DNA of 64,000 bases. Origin: Monarcha castaneiventris obscurior. Its lineage: Eukaryota > Chordata > Aves > Passeriformes > Monarchidae. The first letter of the stretch is position 1; each line of letters opens with the position of its first letter. The notes under the pieces are model-generated. The model ran no database searches. It saw nothing but the letters and a program-made list of their open reading frames with translations, and was not told the DNA's origin. This document shows positions 11,621 through 23,600 of this stretch, in pieces. A program made the translations under genes and the position numbers. Location of the stretch: the NCBI GenBank assembly GCA_026261815.1, contig JAMPIT010000059.1:18524001-18588000 (forward strand), written 5' to 3'.

Positions 11621-14328
11621 TCTGAAGATGTGTGAACACAGTGGCCTAAAAGAGGGCTGGCAGCACTGCCTGCATGAATCAGCCTAACTCAGTCTAACCT
11701 ATTACATCAATGGGAGAAATGCTAAGGTGTCCAATGCATTTATAATCAAGTTTGAATAAATGAACAGTTATTGAAAAAAACCAGTTTCCATTGCTGTAGG
11801 AGAGTGACAAGATAAATCTAACCAGGGTAAATATCAGCATGGGAACAATGCACAAAGAGATAAAAAGAGAAATTGCCAAGAAATTATTTGTGTTGTCTCC
11901 ATCCCTCTCAACTCTCTTTTCCCAGTCAACACACACATCCCCTCTAAATTCTCAATTCCACTCTCTTAAAAAAATCAATATTGAAGAGTATTAACAACAC
12001 CAAAATTTCAGATTTGGGCAGATCAAAGCAGCATATGTAAATAGATGAGTATGAAATATCGGTGCCAGTATGATACAGGCTAGTTTCCAGAAACAAAATA
12101 AAGAAATAATTGTAAAAAAACTCAATATGCAGGTAAAGTAGGTCATTCAATGCTTTTGCTTGTCAGAACATGCCATGACAAGAACCACAATAAAACTCTG
12201 CTAATAGCCAAATATCTGTGTTAAGCAGCAAGGCAGAAGATGCCCTGAGTCTTATTCTCTAAAACATGCAGATAAAAATCACTCCATAGATAGGGTAAAA
12301 AAGTCCTTAAATACTTAAGAGTTTTCTATTATTTTCCTAGATTAATGGGTTAATCATCACAAGGCATTACCCGTCATTCAACTTGTTTCACACACCTACC
12401 AAGCCTTCCAAACAGACATTCCCAAGAATTCCTATTCAATAATTTGAATTTTTGATGCAGGCTCTGAAGCTAAAACCTTTTCTTCAGCTCACAAAGCTCC
12501 TAGTTCTCTGAGCATGAGAAAAAAACATTGCAAAGAAAATGTTCTATCCAATTTTTTTTTGCTAATTTCATATGTGAAAGAGCAGGTCTCAAAGAAATCC
12601 AAGCAACTTTCAAGGAAAAGTCTCATGATGGGATGTTGAATGTAATGCATGCTATGGAGCTAAGAACTGATAGTCTAGTACATGTTTTAAGAGACCAATA
12701 ACAGAAATTATTAGTCTCTGTACAACACAACTAGTTCAAGAAGCCTCGATCATACAATTATTTTTGTTTTCTACAGAAGAACAGCTGGGTCTCTACCCCT
12801 CTGTTTTGGTGTTTTGCTCGCCCTTCAGGGCTCCTCTGCCTCCTAAAGTGGAGTGTTTCTGTCCCAAGCAACAAGAGTGGAGGTAGTTGTGAAAAGGTAT
12901 CACCTTCCTCAGGTGTCTCCCAGGAGAGAAACTGTTGTTCACTATCTGTGAAAGGGATTTCCTCCTCCTCAGCCCTAAATAAGCCTGTGTAGATTTATTT
13001 TCATACCTTTCCTCAGAAACTCTTTGCAGTCTTCTCCAGGTACCCTGGGCAGAATGGCTAGTGCTCGCTGGACGCCTCCAGCCTCTGGGAAAACACAGGC
13101 TGAGTTGGTCATGCAGTAATGACCACCAGTGTCACCATCAGCACAACTGGGATTGCACAGCCCCACTCACCCCAAAGACATAAGAGTCACCCCCAAACAG
13201 CCAGAGCAGCCAATGCAACCCTTACAGAGCCTGAGTTCCACAAGCCCCAGACCCTGCCTGCCACGGTACTGGGGAATTAGCGGGATTAAGCTAGTGGTGG
13301 CAAAAAATATAACATTGGCTCTGCTCTCTGTGCAGATCCCACACTTCCATTTTGTTCTTCAGAAACACTGCAGATTTCCTGCATCATAACTTGACAAGAG
13401 CTCTGTCTGCAGCCATTTCCTGCATGGCATCACAGCCAGCACCTTTTTAAACTGTGCTTTAAAGCTTATTTCTTATTAAAGTTTTTCACCAAAACAAAAT
13501 TCCTGGAGTTATCACATTTACAGAAGCCTTGTGGAAGGAAAGAGGAAATTAAGTTTTCTCCTTTCAGGCAGACAGAGCAGAAGTGAATTTGTAGGAGAGT
13601 ACATTAGGCAATGAAATATGTCAAGAGCACTGTTCCTCTGTAACTTTTAGCATTTTCAATACCTTCAAGACCTAGTTAAGAAGTATTTCTTTTTTACACT
13701 TAAAGGTCCTAACACAAATGGATTTATATGGTGTAACTAGTGTATTTCAAGTGTTTTAAGACACCATTTTAGTACTGGAGGGCATTAAAAAAAGCAAGTG
13801 TCACTAAATGTAGTTTTTCACAAGTTTAGGGACTCAAAGCTGCTTTTAGGTGCCAGTATCAGATAAAAAATATATTGCTGGGAGTTTAAACCAATGTTCT
13901 CTGACCTTACAGTAAATGCAATACCCTTTTATCTCTGGGTAGCTTGTTGAAAATTCATCTATGACTTCAATACCTACAACAAGATCTCTGAACAACCATG
14001 ACTACAAACCAACTTTGAAACTAGTCTGCAACAAATCTCAAACTACACTTTAATAGATACCCCAACAAATAAACAAACAAATAGCCCACAGTAAGCTACA
14101 TGGAAACTCGTAGTACTAGAGAGGTGATAAGTGAAAAAGTTTAGGTGTTTCAAAGATGCTTTGGTTGCAAAAGTCTTTGTAATGAGTTTTATAAAAAGAG
14201 TCTAAAAGGCTACAGTAAACGTTTTGCGAAACAGGACCCATAACACTGAATCTTTAATAATCTTTAATAAAATCTTTAATAAAAGATGCTTGACAGACAC
14301 TAACCACAATTTTTTAATTACTTTTCAG
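11621..14328. other. Non-coding DNA with a mid-GC block
   Basis: Mostly AT-rich. The stretch 12780-13440 is clearly richer in G+C than its surroundings and contains overlapping short open frames on both strands (for example 13129-13389), but no motif I can assign. It may be an old repeat or a conserved non-coding element. A three-unit tandem of CTTTAATAA lies at 14249-14284, just before the next LTR. Confidence 0.45.
14249..14284. repeat. Three tandem units of ATCTTTAATAA
   Basis: Three imperfect copies of a unit of about 11-13 bases containing CTTTAATAA, ending 45 bases before the LTR. It is too short to assign a role. Confidence 0.7.
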
Positions 14329-15121
14329 TGTAGTCCATGGCAAGGCGCTGGCGCCAGGGCCGTGCCGGGGCCGTGCCGGGGCCGTACCGGGGCCGTGCCG
14401 GGGCCGTGCCGGGGCTGCCCGGGCCGGGCCCAGGCGGCGGCAGCGGCTGCAGCGGCCCCAGCGCAGGGCACGGCTGAGCCCCTCAGCCACGGGCGGGCGG
14501 GCGAGAGAGAGCCCCGGGGAAAGCCTGGGCAAGGGAGGGCAAAACCTGCCCGCAGCCAGGGCTGAGCCAGGGGAACCGTGCGGGAAACAGCCCTGCCAGC
14601 CTGAGGGGACAGCGGGAGCAGCGACGGAGGCGGGAGAGGCCCGGCAGGGATGGATGGAACTGCGGCCCCTGCAGGGACCCTGTCAGAGCAGCTGCTTCCC
14701 TGCGGCTCCTGGGAAAGCCCCGGGCTGGAGAAGGGAAAATGTGAGAAGGAAGAAACAGCAGAGAGGAGCTGCTGTGGACTGACCGCAGCCTCCAATTTCC
14801 CACCCCCCTGCGCTGTTCACTGGAGGGGAAGGAGGCAGAGGAGCCAGAAATGTAGGAGTGAAGTGAGCTTGGGAAGACGGGAGTACAGTGGGCTAAGGTG
14901 GGGTTTATTTGGTCTTTGTTTCACACGATTCAGCTCTATTTTAATGGGCAATACATTAAATTATTTGTTCCCAAATTGAGTCTGTTTTATCAGTGATGGT
15001 AGATGGTGGGTTTCCTGTCTTTATCTTGACATATGACCTCTTCAGTCCTCTGTCTGATTGAGGAGGGGGACTGAGAGCTGTTGGATGGGATCTTGCAGAC
15101 GGCCAAGGTCAACCCACCGCA
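14329..15121 (+). mobile_element. LTR with a GC-rich U3, probable solo LTR
   Basis: Starts TGTAGTCCATGGCAAGG and ends GGTCAACCCACCGCA, giving TG...CA ends. The 3' half is the same LTR type as the antisense copy at 44933: shared features include the GGGAAG...GGTGGGGTTT stretch, a GGCAATACATTAAATTA block, CAAATTGAGTCTGTTTTATC, TGTCTTTATCTTGACATATG and GAGGAGGGGGACTGAGAG. The 5' half (14340-14660) is different: very rich in G+C and CpG, with an 11-bp tandem array, inside an AT-rich neighbourhood. Overlapping open frames on both strands here are by-products of that composition. Flanks TTCAG and TCAAC give no convincing duplication. No primer-binding site follows. Confidence 0.75.
14360..14414 (+). 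repeat. Five tandem copies of an 11-bp GC-only motif
   Basis: Five consecutive units of CCGTGCCGGGG, with one base change (GTACC) in the third. The array lies in the U3 part of the LTR at 14329. Each unit carries CpG sites, so together with the flanking sequence it forms a small CpG island. In retroviral LTRs, U3 tandem repeats often hold enhancer sites; here that is an inference only. Confidence 0.9.
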
Positions 15122-18100
15122 TCAACAAAGCCGACTACAAAGCAGAAATGCTTTTGCACACTAAACAATGTATTGCAGTCCATTCTCATACTCTGGGCTC
15201 GCACAGAAATTATATAAAGCTAAGTAATATGAACTGGTTTTTTTCCCTCTCTGATCTCATGAAAAGTTTTAGGATTTCTAATAATTCAAAGCTCACGTAT
15301 AACATATCTAATTCAGGTGCTGCATAAGGCAATGGCTTAAGGGCTATAAATGACTGGAAACTTTCAAGTGTTCTCAGCATTAGCAAGCAATTTCCAGGAG
15401 ACTGTTTCCAGGGAATTTAACAACCATAAGAGAAACTACTTTGATTTTAATGAATCATTTATTCAAGTAAAAACAGACAGCAAAAACACAACCGGAAGAA
15501 AGAGTAGGGTAAGTGGTGTCCAAGTAAAGGGAATGAAAATCTTTTATCATCTATGACACTATAAGGCTTAGAAAACCATCAGAGAAGTAGTTTTCTTTTC
15601 TTCTTGAAATACAAATTAGAAGTAAAGCTGTACAGCAGCACATGAATATCTAAAGACAGAACAGGGGAAGAAGAGTGCAGGGCGAAAATTACCCTATATA
15701 ATGCATATACATTTATACATAGAATAGTTGAAACATCTGTAAAAGATAACTTACCTATTTGCCTAATAGTAAAAACCCGGAGAGCCTGGAGACATCCTAG
15801 CCTTTCAATTAGTTCGGAATTTTTAAAAGATTTTTTTTGTTTTTACTCAACACTGAACTTTATAAGATGCACCTTTCCAAAGGATTTTTAAAATTTTCCA
15901 TCAGTGAACTGAGTTACTTTGTTACCATGATCTGTAGTTTGACTTGAGTTTTAATCACATCTTGTCAATATTCAGAGTTCTGTAAAGCTTTTTGACTAAC
16001 TTTTTCTGTAGACAATCCAGTAATCACAATTTTACTTACTGGCTAAACAATAATTTTAAGCTATTAAAATTATTATTATGTTAGTTGCATTCTTAAGACG
16101 AAAAGGAGGGAAATACATGTGTCTGTTCACTCATAGCCCTTTCCACTTTATGTGCCTGGTGATTTCTACCTTTAAAAGATTCCATGTGTCACGCCACATT
16201 AAGAGAAAAAAAGTCAATTATAGAACTCAGATTAACAGCCATTCATTTAAAAAAACAAGACACTGAACATTATGAAGGAAATGGATACTGTTTTTCTCCT
16301 TAAAAACAAAATAAACCAAACCAAACCAAAAAACACGTCCCACCCAAAAGAACCTAAAACCAAACAAACAATACCTCTCTCCCATCACTGAACTGCAACA
16401 AAAAATAGCTACAGACTGGAGTGTTGGACAGTTTACAATGTCAGTAGGAAACAGAGTCTATTATATTTTTCTACATGTACTACTTTGCAAAATACAGTTG
16501 CCTTATCACTGGTAGCAAAGGGAAGATTTCCAGAAAGAACATAAATCAGCTATATTGGCAGTTGAAAGGTTGGAAAACAAAAATCACAAAGATCGTTGCT
16601 AGTGACTTGGGAAACAAATTTTAATTTTAGAGGATTTATAAACACTTGGAATAGTAAATGAAAAGAGGTTTTGAAGACTGCTGATGGGAATTCATCAAAA
16701 TAAATTCCTAAGTTATATAATCCACATCTATTCCTCCTGATGTGAAAACACTGCAAGGAAGGGACTTAAGACTACATCTTCAAAAGAAGAAGAAAATGCT
16801 GAAGGCAGCAAGTATGGAACTCTGTCAGGCACTTTCAAGTTTTAGGATCTCACATGCATGGGAGATAATTTAGCAAAGAACACATAGCTTATTGCTCATA
16901 AAAAATGTGTCAGAAACAGAAACGAATCCAAAAATTCCAAGTCTATAAACAGTCTCTAATTTTGTAATGGGCTATTTCTAATTTTGTTAAGGGCATAAAG
17001 AAATGTAGTGATTAAACATGCATGTTTGAGCTGCTGGGACATACTTCAGCAGGGATATTTGGACTAATCTCTAGAGGAAGAAAGCTGGTATTTGCTTCTG
17101 ATCTTGAACAAGTCAAGTCATCATTTTCCCATTTTAATTAATCACTTGCATGTGTTTGATTTTCCATCTCAAAAATTATGTTAGGATTAATTGCTACAAA
17201 CCACTAGAAGTATTTACATTAAGATTCAATAGAAAACTTTGAAAGATGATATTAGATATCAAAATACTTATAGAATCAAATTTTAATCTCTTTGCGTCTC
17301 TGAAAAATACAAGTTATATCTGGATGTTTGCTACTGAAAAACACAAGCATATTATAATTAAATAAACATGCTAACAGGTGTCAGAAACTAAGGTCTACAT
17401 TAAGGTTTTGAATAGGACTAGACAGGCTATTCCTATTTTACTTAATCTTACTGCTGTAAATGAAGACTTCTTACAATCTAATATTTAGCTTCTCCTGTCA
17501 CTTCTTCTCAGTGCTAGAAAGTTAAGACTAAATAAAGGACTTTTTTCACCTCTCTGAATGTTTAGACTTTTTTCAGAAAAATAAAATTAAAAAAAAAAAA
17601 AAAATCTGTGACAAGGTAAAAAAAGTATTTATTTATTTATTTCCCCCTCAATAATTACACTTGAATAAATAAGTCACATCCTTGTCATCTCTAATTTTTC
17701 CCTTTGAGAAGAAAAACAGAAAGATATGATTCACAGTGGATATTTCTTAAATATCTTTTGATTCTGCACTTGAGAACCAATGACTTGGTGTCTTCTGACA
17801 TCTGCTGAGACCTAGGGTTGTGAAAGTCTCTGCTGATCTGCCTCCTTCTTTAAGTCCTTCAGACTTGTCCAGTTCTAAAGGAAAAACAGAATCTTCATCT
17901 CCCCAGCAATAGGGAAGCCCTGCAACACACAAAGCTTACTGTTTATTCACTGACTGCCATCTGTATCCCTGTGGATGCCCTGAACAATCTTTGTGCAGAG
18001 TATTCCAATGCAGGATGCTAGCAGACATTTAGCTCACATTCATGGTGTTATGCTGAAGCAATGAGAATCAGGCCCCTAATTTAAACAGCTCCACCAAGAC

Positions 18101-18417
18101 TTCTAGCTCAGAGCAGTGTATACTTTTTTTTCCTCCACACGCACTATGTAATTTACTCCTGACATTAAATAATTATTTAGAGGACAGATTTGTCTTCATT
18201 TTTCAGCTGCACTACAAACTCAAAGTAAAGGCCTGTGTCAGTCAACGGAACACTCCTAAAGGATACAGTTATGTTGACATCTGATTTAGGCACTGAATTT
18301 ACTTCAGTACTGCCACACAGTGTAAAAACCCTAAAAGAAAGTAGATAAAGAGTCCCAAATTTTACAATGGAAAAAGGTATAAAAGTCAGAGAGTTTGATT
18401 AATAAATTCATTAAAAA
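15122..18417. other. AT-rich non-coding DNA, 3.3 kb
   Basis: No coding or mobile element seen. It contains CCAAA-type low-complexity sequence around 16310-16370, a 16-base A-run at 17589-17604 and a short TTTA repeat just after it. Confidence 0.5.
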
Positions 18418-19454
18418 ATGAGATCCACCCAGAAGCTGCCTGCAACCTCTGGAGACCAGTTTGCCCTCATTATGTGCTTTGATATGGAGATCTTAAAGGT
18501 ACAGGAGCAGGCCAACCCCATGGCTGAACTTCCAGCTTTGTCTGGGACTCAGTGGGAAAAAGCATGTGTCACCTCTGGAAGAAGGGGCAGGCAAGTCAGT
18601 CAGACTATAAAGATATTGTGAGGTTATGAGGGGAGGAAAGTAGAAGGGCCAAAGCCAAGCTAGAATTTAATCTGGCCCCTGCAGCATAAGAACAGGAAAT
18701 TTTTATACAAATACATCAGCAACAGGGTGAAGGAAAACCTCCATCCTTTACTCAGTGTGGGAGGACATACAATGGCAAAGGATAAGGAAAAGGCTGAGGA
18801 AGTTAATGCCTTCTTTGTCTCAGTCTTTAATAGCCAGATAATTATCCTTAAGGTACCCAGTCTCCTGAGCAGGGAGCAGCATGGAACCCCCATCATCCAG
18901 GAGGGAATGACCAGCAGCCTTCTAAGCAACTTAAACCCACACAAGTGGACGGATTCACCTGAGAGTACTCTGGGGCCTGGCAGAATCCCAGTTGTCAGGA
19001 GGTTACTGAATGTGATGTCCATCTACAAGGGCCAGAAGGACAATCTGGGGAATTACCGACCTGAAGTCTGATCTCAGTGCTAGGGAAGGTCATGGAGCAG
19101 ATCATCTTGAGTGCCACCATGCAATATGTACAGGACAGTCAGGTGTTCAGGCCCAGACAGCATGGGTTTGTGAAAGGCAGGTCCTGCTTGACCAAGCTGA
19201 TCCCCTTCTATGACAAGGTGGCCTGCCTAAGGGATGAAGGAAAGGCTGTGGCTGTTGTCTACCTGGACTTTAGTAAAGCTTTTGACCCTGTTTCGCACAG
19301 CATTCTTCTGGAGAAACTGACTTCCCACGGTGTGGATGAGTGTACTCTTGGCTGGGTAAAAACATGTCTGGATGGCTGAGCCCAGAGGGTGGTGGTGAAT
19401 GGAATTACATCCAGATGGCAACTGGTGGGGCTCCCCAAGGCTCAGCACTGGGGC
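18418..19454 (+). mobile_element. CR1 LINE, 5' part of an interrupted copy (ORF2 linker and reverse transcriptase start)
   Basis: First half of a CR1 ORF2 copy. Translation in changing frames gives the linker between endonuclease and polymerase (ILKVQEQANPM at about 18500, then SDYKDIVRL and RRAKAK) followed by the start of the polymerase. Polymerase blocks seen are KENLHPLLSVGGHTMAKDKEKA, NAFFVSVFNS, GNYRP, GKVMEQIIL, QHGFVKGRSCLTKLI and the motif A block YLDFSKAFD at 19260-19286. The copy stops at GCTCAGCACTGGGGC, where an LTR begins, and resumes at 19894. It lacks ORF1 and the endonuclease. Confidence 0.92.
18727..19379 (+). pseudogene. CR1 ORF2 remnant: reverse transcriptase fingers and palm motif A
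   Basis: Two long open stretches (18727-19071 and 19077-19379) in different frames cover the fingers and the first catalytic motif of the CR1 reverse transcriptase. The motif A aspartate is preserved in YLDFSKAFD. A frameshift lies between the two at about 19072, inside the region that should continue from GNYRP, and a stop after CLDG at 19377-19379 ends the second one. A block of several dozen residues usually present between the fingers and GNYRP is shortened around 18950-19040. The element cannot make polymerase. Confidence 0.88.
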
Positions 19455-19893
19455 TGATGCCTTAGGTTTTAACTTTTGTATTTTTCAAATTCTGTGCTGC
19501 TTAGAGTGTAACTCTAAGCTCCTTGTAGCCTGTAATTTCTGCTCTCTCGTGCAAGATAGACATAACAAAGCCTCTCCAGGCTTTGCCTTCAAGGACAGCC
19601 AGGCTCTTCTAGGCCCAAAATGTGTAAACCAAAGACTCTAAGGGGGGAGCAAGCTGAGGGGAATTACATCATTAAACTGGGGCTTTAATTGGAGAATTAA
19701 CCGTGGTATGCAAATGAACCAAACCTATAAAGGTGTGAAGAACTCGTGACCTGTTGCCCATCTTGGGGTCCATTTTATGGAGGCAGCCTCTGGCTCCCCC
19801 AGGGTGTACCTTGAAGGCCCTTCAAATAAATACCTATCTTTATTCCCTTACTCTTGTCTAGTCTCTGTTTCTAGGTGGCTGGAGAAGGCATCA
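19455..19893 (+). mobile_element. Solo LTR inserted into the CR1 reverse transcriptase
   Basis: 439 bp with inverted ends TGATGCCTTAGG...AAGGCATCA. Both sides carry GGGC (19451-19454 and 19894-19897), a 4-bp target-site duplication. Removing the LTR and one GGGC brings the two CR1 halves into register, which confirms the boundaries. Internal landmarks are CCTATAAAGG at about 19725, a likely TATA box, and CAAATAAATACC at about 19822, a likely polyadenylation signal. The same LTR occurs antisense at 58678-59098. A 4-bp duplication fits class I (gammaretrovirus-like) avian elements; the family name is unknown to me. No internal viral sequence is present, as expected after LTR-LTR recombination. 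Confidence 0.92.
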
Positions 19894-20655
19894 GGGCCAG
19901 TTATGTTTAGCATCTTCTTTGGTTGTCTGGACAGGGGAGATCAAGTGCACCCTCAGTCAGTTTGCAGAGGATACCAAGTTAGGTGGGAGTGTTGATCTGC
20001 TGGAGGGTAGGAAGGCTCTGCAGAGAGATCAGGACAGGATGGATTGATGGCTCAAGTCATGTTGCATAAGGTTGAACAAAGTGCCAGATCCTGCAGTTGG
20101 GTTGCGAAAGTCCCATGTAGAGTGCTTGGAAAAGAGGGGCTGGCAAGATGCCTGGACGAAAAGGTGCTGGTTGACAGCCAGCTGAACATGATCCAGTGTG
20201 TGCCCAGGTGGCCAAGAAGGCCAATGGCATCCTGGCCTGTATCAGCAATGCTGTGGCCAGCAGGACCACAGCAGTGGTCCCTCTGGACTTTGCAGTGGTA
20301 TGGCTGCAACTCATGTCCTGTGTTTTGGGCCCCTCATTCTAAGAAGGAGGATCTGGAGCATGTCCAGAGAAGGGAAATGGAGCTGGGTAAGGATCTGGAG
20401 CACAAGTCCTGTGAGGAGCAGCTGAGGGAACTGGGGTTGTTTAGCCTGGAGAAAAGGAGGCTCAGGGGAGACTTTATCACTCTCTGTCTGAAAATGCAGT
20501 TGTAGCCAGGTGAGGTGTAAATCTCTTCTGCCAGGCAACAAGTGATAGAACAAGAAAAAAATTGCCTCAAGTTGCACCAGAGAAGGTTTAGATTGGATAC
20601 TAGGAAAAACATCTTCATGGAAAAGGTTGTCAAGCAGCAACCTTAAGAAAGGATA
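19894..20655 (+). mobile_element. CR1 LINE, 3' part of the interrupted copy
   Basis: Continuation of the CR1 copy begun at 18418. It starts with the block PVMFSIFF and reaches the catalytic motif C region, read here as FAED at 19961-19972 (CR1 normally has FADD), followed by TKLGG. It then runs through the thumb: LASSVEKDLG-type sequence in broken frames, [19 protein letters not shown] at about 20425-20480 and FRLDTRKNIFMEKVVKQ at about 20590-20640. The copy ends near 20655 without the CR1 3' UTR or ATTCTATG-type tail, so its 3' end has been lost. Confidence 0.9.
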
Positions 20656-23600
20656 CTGAGGACATTGAACAGCTGTTATAAAGTTTAGCTAGTACTGAAT
20701 CCTCCTGGGAGTTTCTCTGCAAAGAATTGCTTTCTGTTTCCAGAAATATTTTGGCTGAAGACAGTCAGCATCTCACCAGTATGACAACATTTTCTGTTAA
20801 TAAATATTTATTATCCTTGACCTAGACTTCCACCTAAACTGCATCTTGCTCTTTTGATGCCATCTTTAATAAGTGAGTTCTGATAATGGATGTCTCAGAT
20901 GGAAGCTGTATAATGAAAAAGGAGAGGAAAAGCAAATGAGAGCATTCAGTTGCCAGTAACAGAGGTAAAATTCATTTAAAGGCTCATATAAAGAACGTTT
21001 GCTTTGCTTTAGATTTTAGTAAAATCTAAACACACCATAATCCACTTCTGAAAGCTCCCCAAACAACTAAGCATTTCCTTGTCTGAAGGACAGAATTTCT
21101 ATTCACTCAGATGATCTCTTTTTATTAGAAATTCTATTCCCTTTACTGAGGTCATGAATTACAGCAGGTGGAAGATACAAATCCATGCATTCAGCACTGG
21201 AGTGAGAGTTCCCATACTCTGCATTAGCAAATGCATGCTTCCATCTGACATGAAGTATGACCTTGACTACAGGAATTGCATCCTGACACAATTCATTTAC
21301 CCAGAGCTTTGATGTCCATGTAGGCACACCTTGACTTGAGTGTTCACCCTTCATAGTGATCTATGCTGGGAGAACTCAGCAGCCTGGAAAAAAAACCAGA
21401 CCTTCTGACTATACTGAAGTTGTCTGGGAAAACCCAAGAAATTAGAGGTCACCTTTGGAAAATGCGGCCTTAGACTTAATGCTTCTCAGTTTCAAAAAAA
21501 CCATGGAAAAGGATAAGTAACTATCCCTATAAAAAGTTTGGAACTCTATATCCCAGTAAATGTGACTCAAGTCTCTCCAGACTGAGCCAGGACTATGTAA
21601 TACTGTCCTTTAAATGCTGGTCCTGCTTCCCTGCCCAGTCAGAAAAAGAGGTCAGTTGCCCTTACAGACCAAAATAGGCCTCCCAGCTGAGAAGAAAGAA
21701 AGTGGTGATGCTGAGATCATGCTTTTAATGGCAGAGGAAAGGAAGAAAGCCCCACTATGAGCATCACATGCGTTCTGGCAAGGACTTGTGGTACTTCTCC
21801 ATGCTTCCCCTCAAAGTACTATAAATGACCAGCATGAAAAGAACAGAGGAGCACTGGCAGGTTGAAAATAACAGCAACAAAGAAAAAAAACAAACAAACC
21901 CCTCCTGCATTATTACAGAGACTTTTCTGTATTAAATGGACAATTTGGCCTATTAGACTGTTAAAAAAACAACTGACATAAATTGGCTCTACCCTTTTGA
22001 CCATAAGGTGATTTTGAGTGATATGATTCTTAACAATGAAAACTGCTGGGTGAGCATTGTTGTGACCAGTATACTTCCACAAAGGTCAAGACATGCAGAA
22101 CAGAGGATGAAGCAAGTTTATAATATTGACTTAATTAAGATTGATATTGTAGCTGTACATTAGAACTCATCCTCGTGTAGATAAATACTCCTTCAAACAC
22201 TACAAAGCACCCTTATATCTGCTTCCTTACCAAGGTGATACTCCCCCCAACCATTATTAACCTCCTTTCATGCAGCCTCCATTGCTTTATTTGTCCTACA
22301 TTGCCATTTTTTAATCAGGATTTCTCATCACAGCCATCCTATTAAAATAAATGTTTAGTTTTGGATGCTACAATGTTGAATTATCAATGTTAAAAACCCA
22401 GGAGAACTGCAACCATAACTTACCTAAGAAATATGCTTAGAGATTTTCAGTGAAGCCAGTATATCAAAAAGTTCCTGTGAAGTTTACTAAGCTTGAAAAC
22501 AGAAATTATTTTTGTATTTAGAATAAGTTGTGATTGTAAATAATGATAAAAGTGTAGTCAAGCAAGCAAAACCTCCTTTAACTGATTGCCTAATTAATTT
22601 ATATATAATACCTCTTGGGCAAATAGTGCTAAGAAAATGTCCAAAATCCTAGTTTTCCATTTCAGAACAAATTTAAAAAAGCATATTGTTCGGTTAATAT
22701 AGTGCTGCTCTGTTTTTTAGAAGAGTATCACATCTATGCCTCCCAGTGTTACAGTCTCCCATGGAAGTTTAAAAAATAAAAACTATTACTTTCTAGTCTT
22801 CTCTCAACCTACAAATGATCAAATTAGAGCATATTTTTCAACCTTTTCATCCACAGGCAATTAAATTATTTTTTCCACCTCAACTGTCTCTTGCAACCCC
22901 CTACAACCCCCCCACCCCCTTCACCCCCCCTACATTGCAGATTCCATTTCAGAAAAGGCAGCATAGGAGATGTGGGTGTGTAGCAAAAATATATCTAAGA
23001 TAGAAAATACCTTGTGCTGAGGAAAGCACAGTAGAAGGAAAGCTATGAGTCTGTTCTGCTGAATTTTAGATAACCTAAGGGACAAAGTTCTCAGCACAGG
23101 CTCATCAAAGTTTTTTACTTTTGTATTATTGTTTTCTAAAGTGTGAATTGGAAGCAAAGATGAGAAAAAGTGAAAATTTATATATTGTGGCTGTGATACA
23201 AAAAGTACTTTTGTTTGTCTGTTTGTTTTACAACAATTTACAACAATAACAAATTGTTATACAATTTGACCTGCCAGATATAATGGTAAATTCTTTTGTT
23301 CAGCAGAAATTTAATCTCTAAGGATAACCATGAAGCAGAGTACATCTATCAAAACAGACCAGTGGAGTCACTGTAGACATATCTAGAATAATAAGGTTAA
23401 ATTAGAACGGAATAATTTCATTAAACTAAATTTCAGAAGAAAATTATTCTAGTTCAGTAACGTGTATTGTATTCCAAGGGAAACAAGTCGTATTCACACA
23501 GCTTAATTTCAAAATGATAAATTGCTACAAAATTTTAATGCGTATTTGATTTTCAGTAGGTAAAACAGTGTAAAGGCTCTGAAAAATAAACTTTCCAGTT

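Noticed and set aside
14224..14979. Several overlapping ORFs on both strands, up to 156 codons, Pro/Ala/Gly-rich
   Set aside because: Caused by the GC-rich U3 of the LTR and its tandem repeat, where stop codons are rare in all frames.
20044..20640. 153-codon plus-strand frame and opposite-strand frames
   Set aside because: They run across the 3' part of the CR1 copy; the true CR1 reading changes frame within them.
23240..23275. Inverted repeat ATAACAA/TTGTTAT
   Set aside because: Seven-base arms in AT-rich DNA are expected by chance; no RNA gene features around it.
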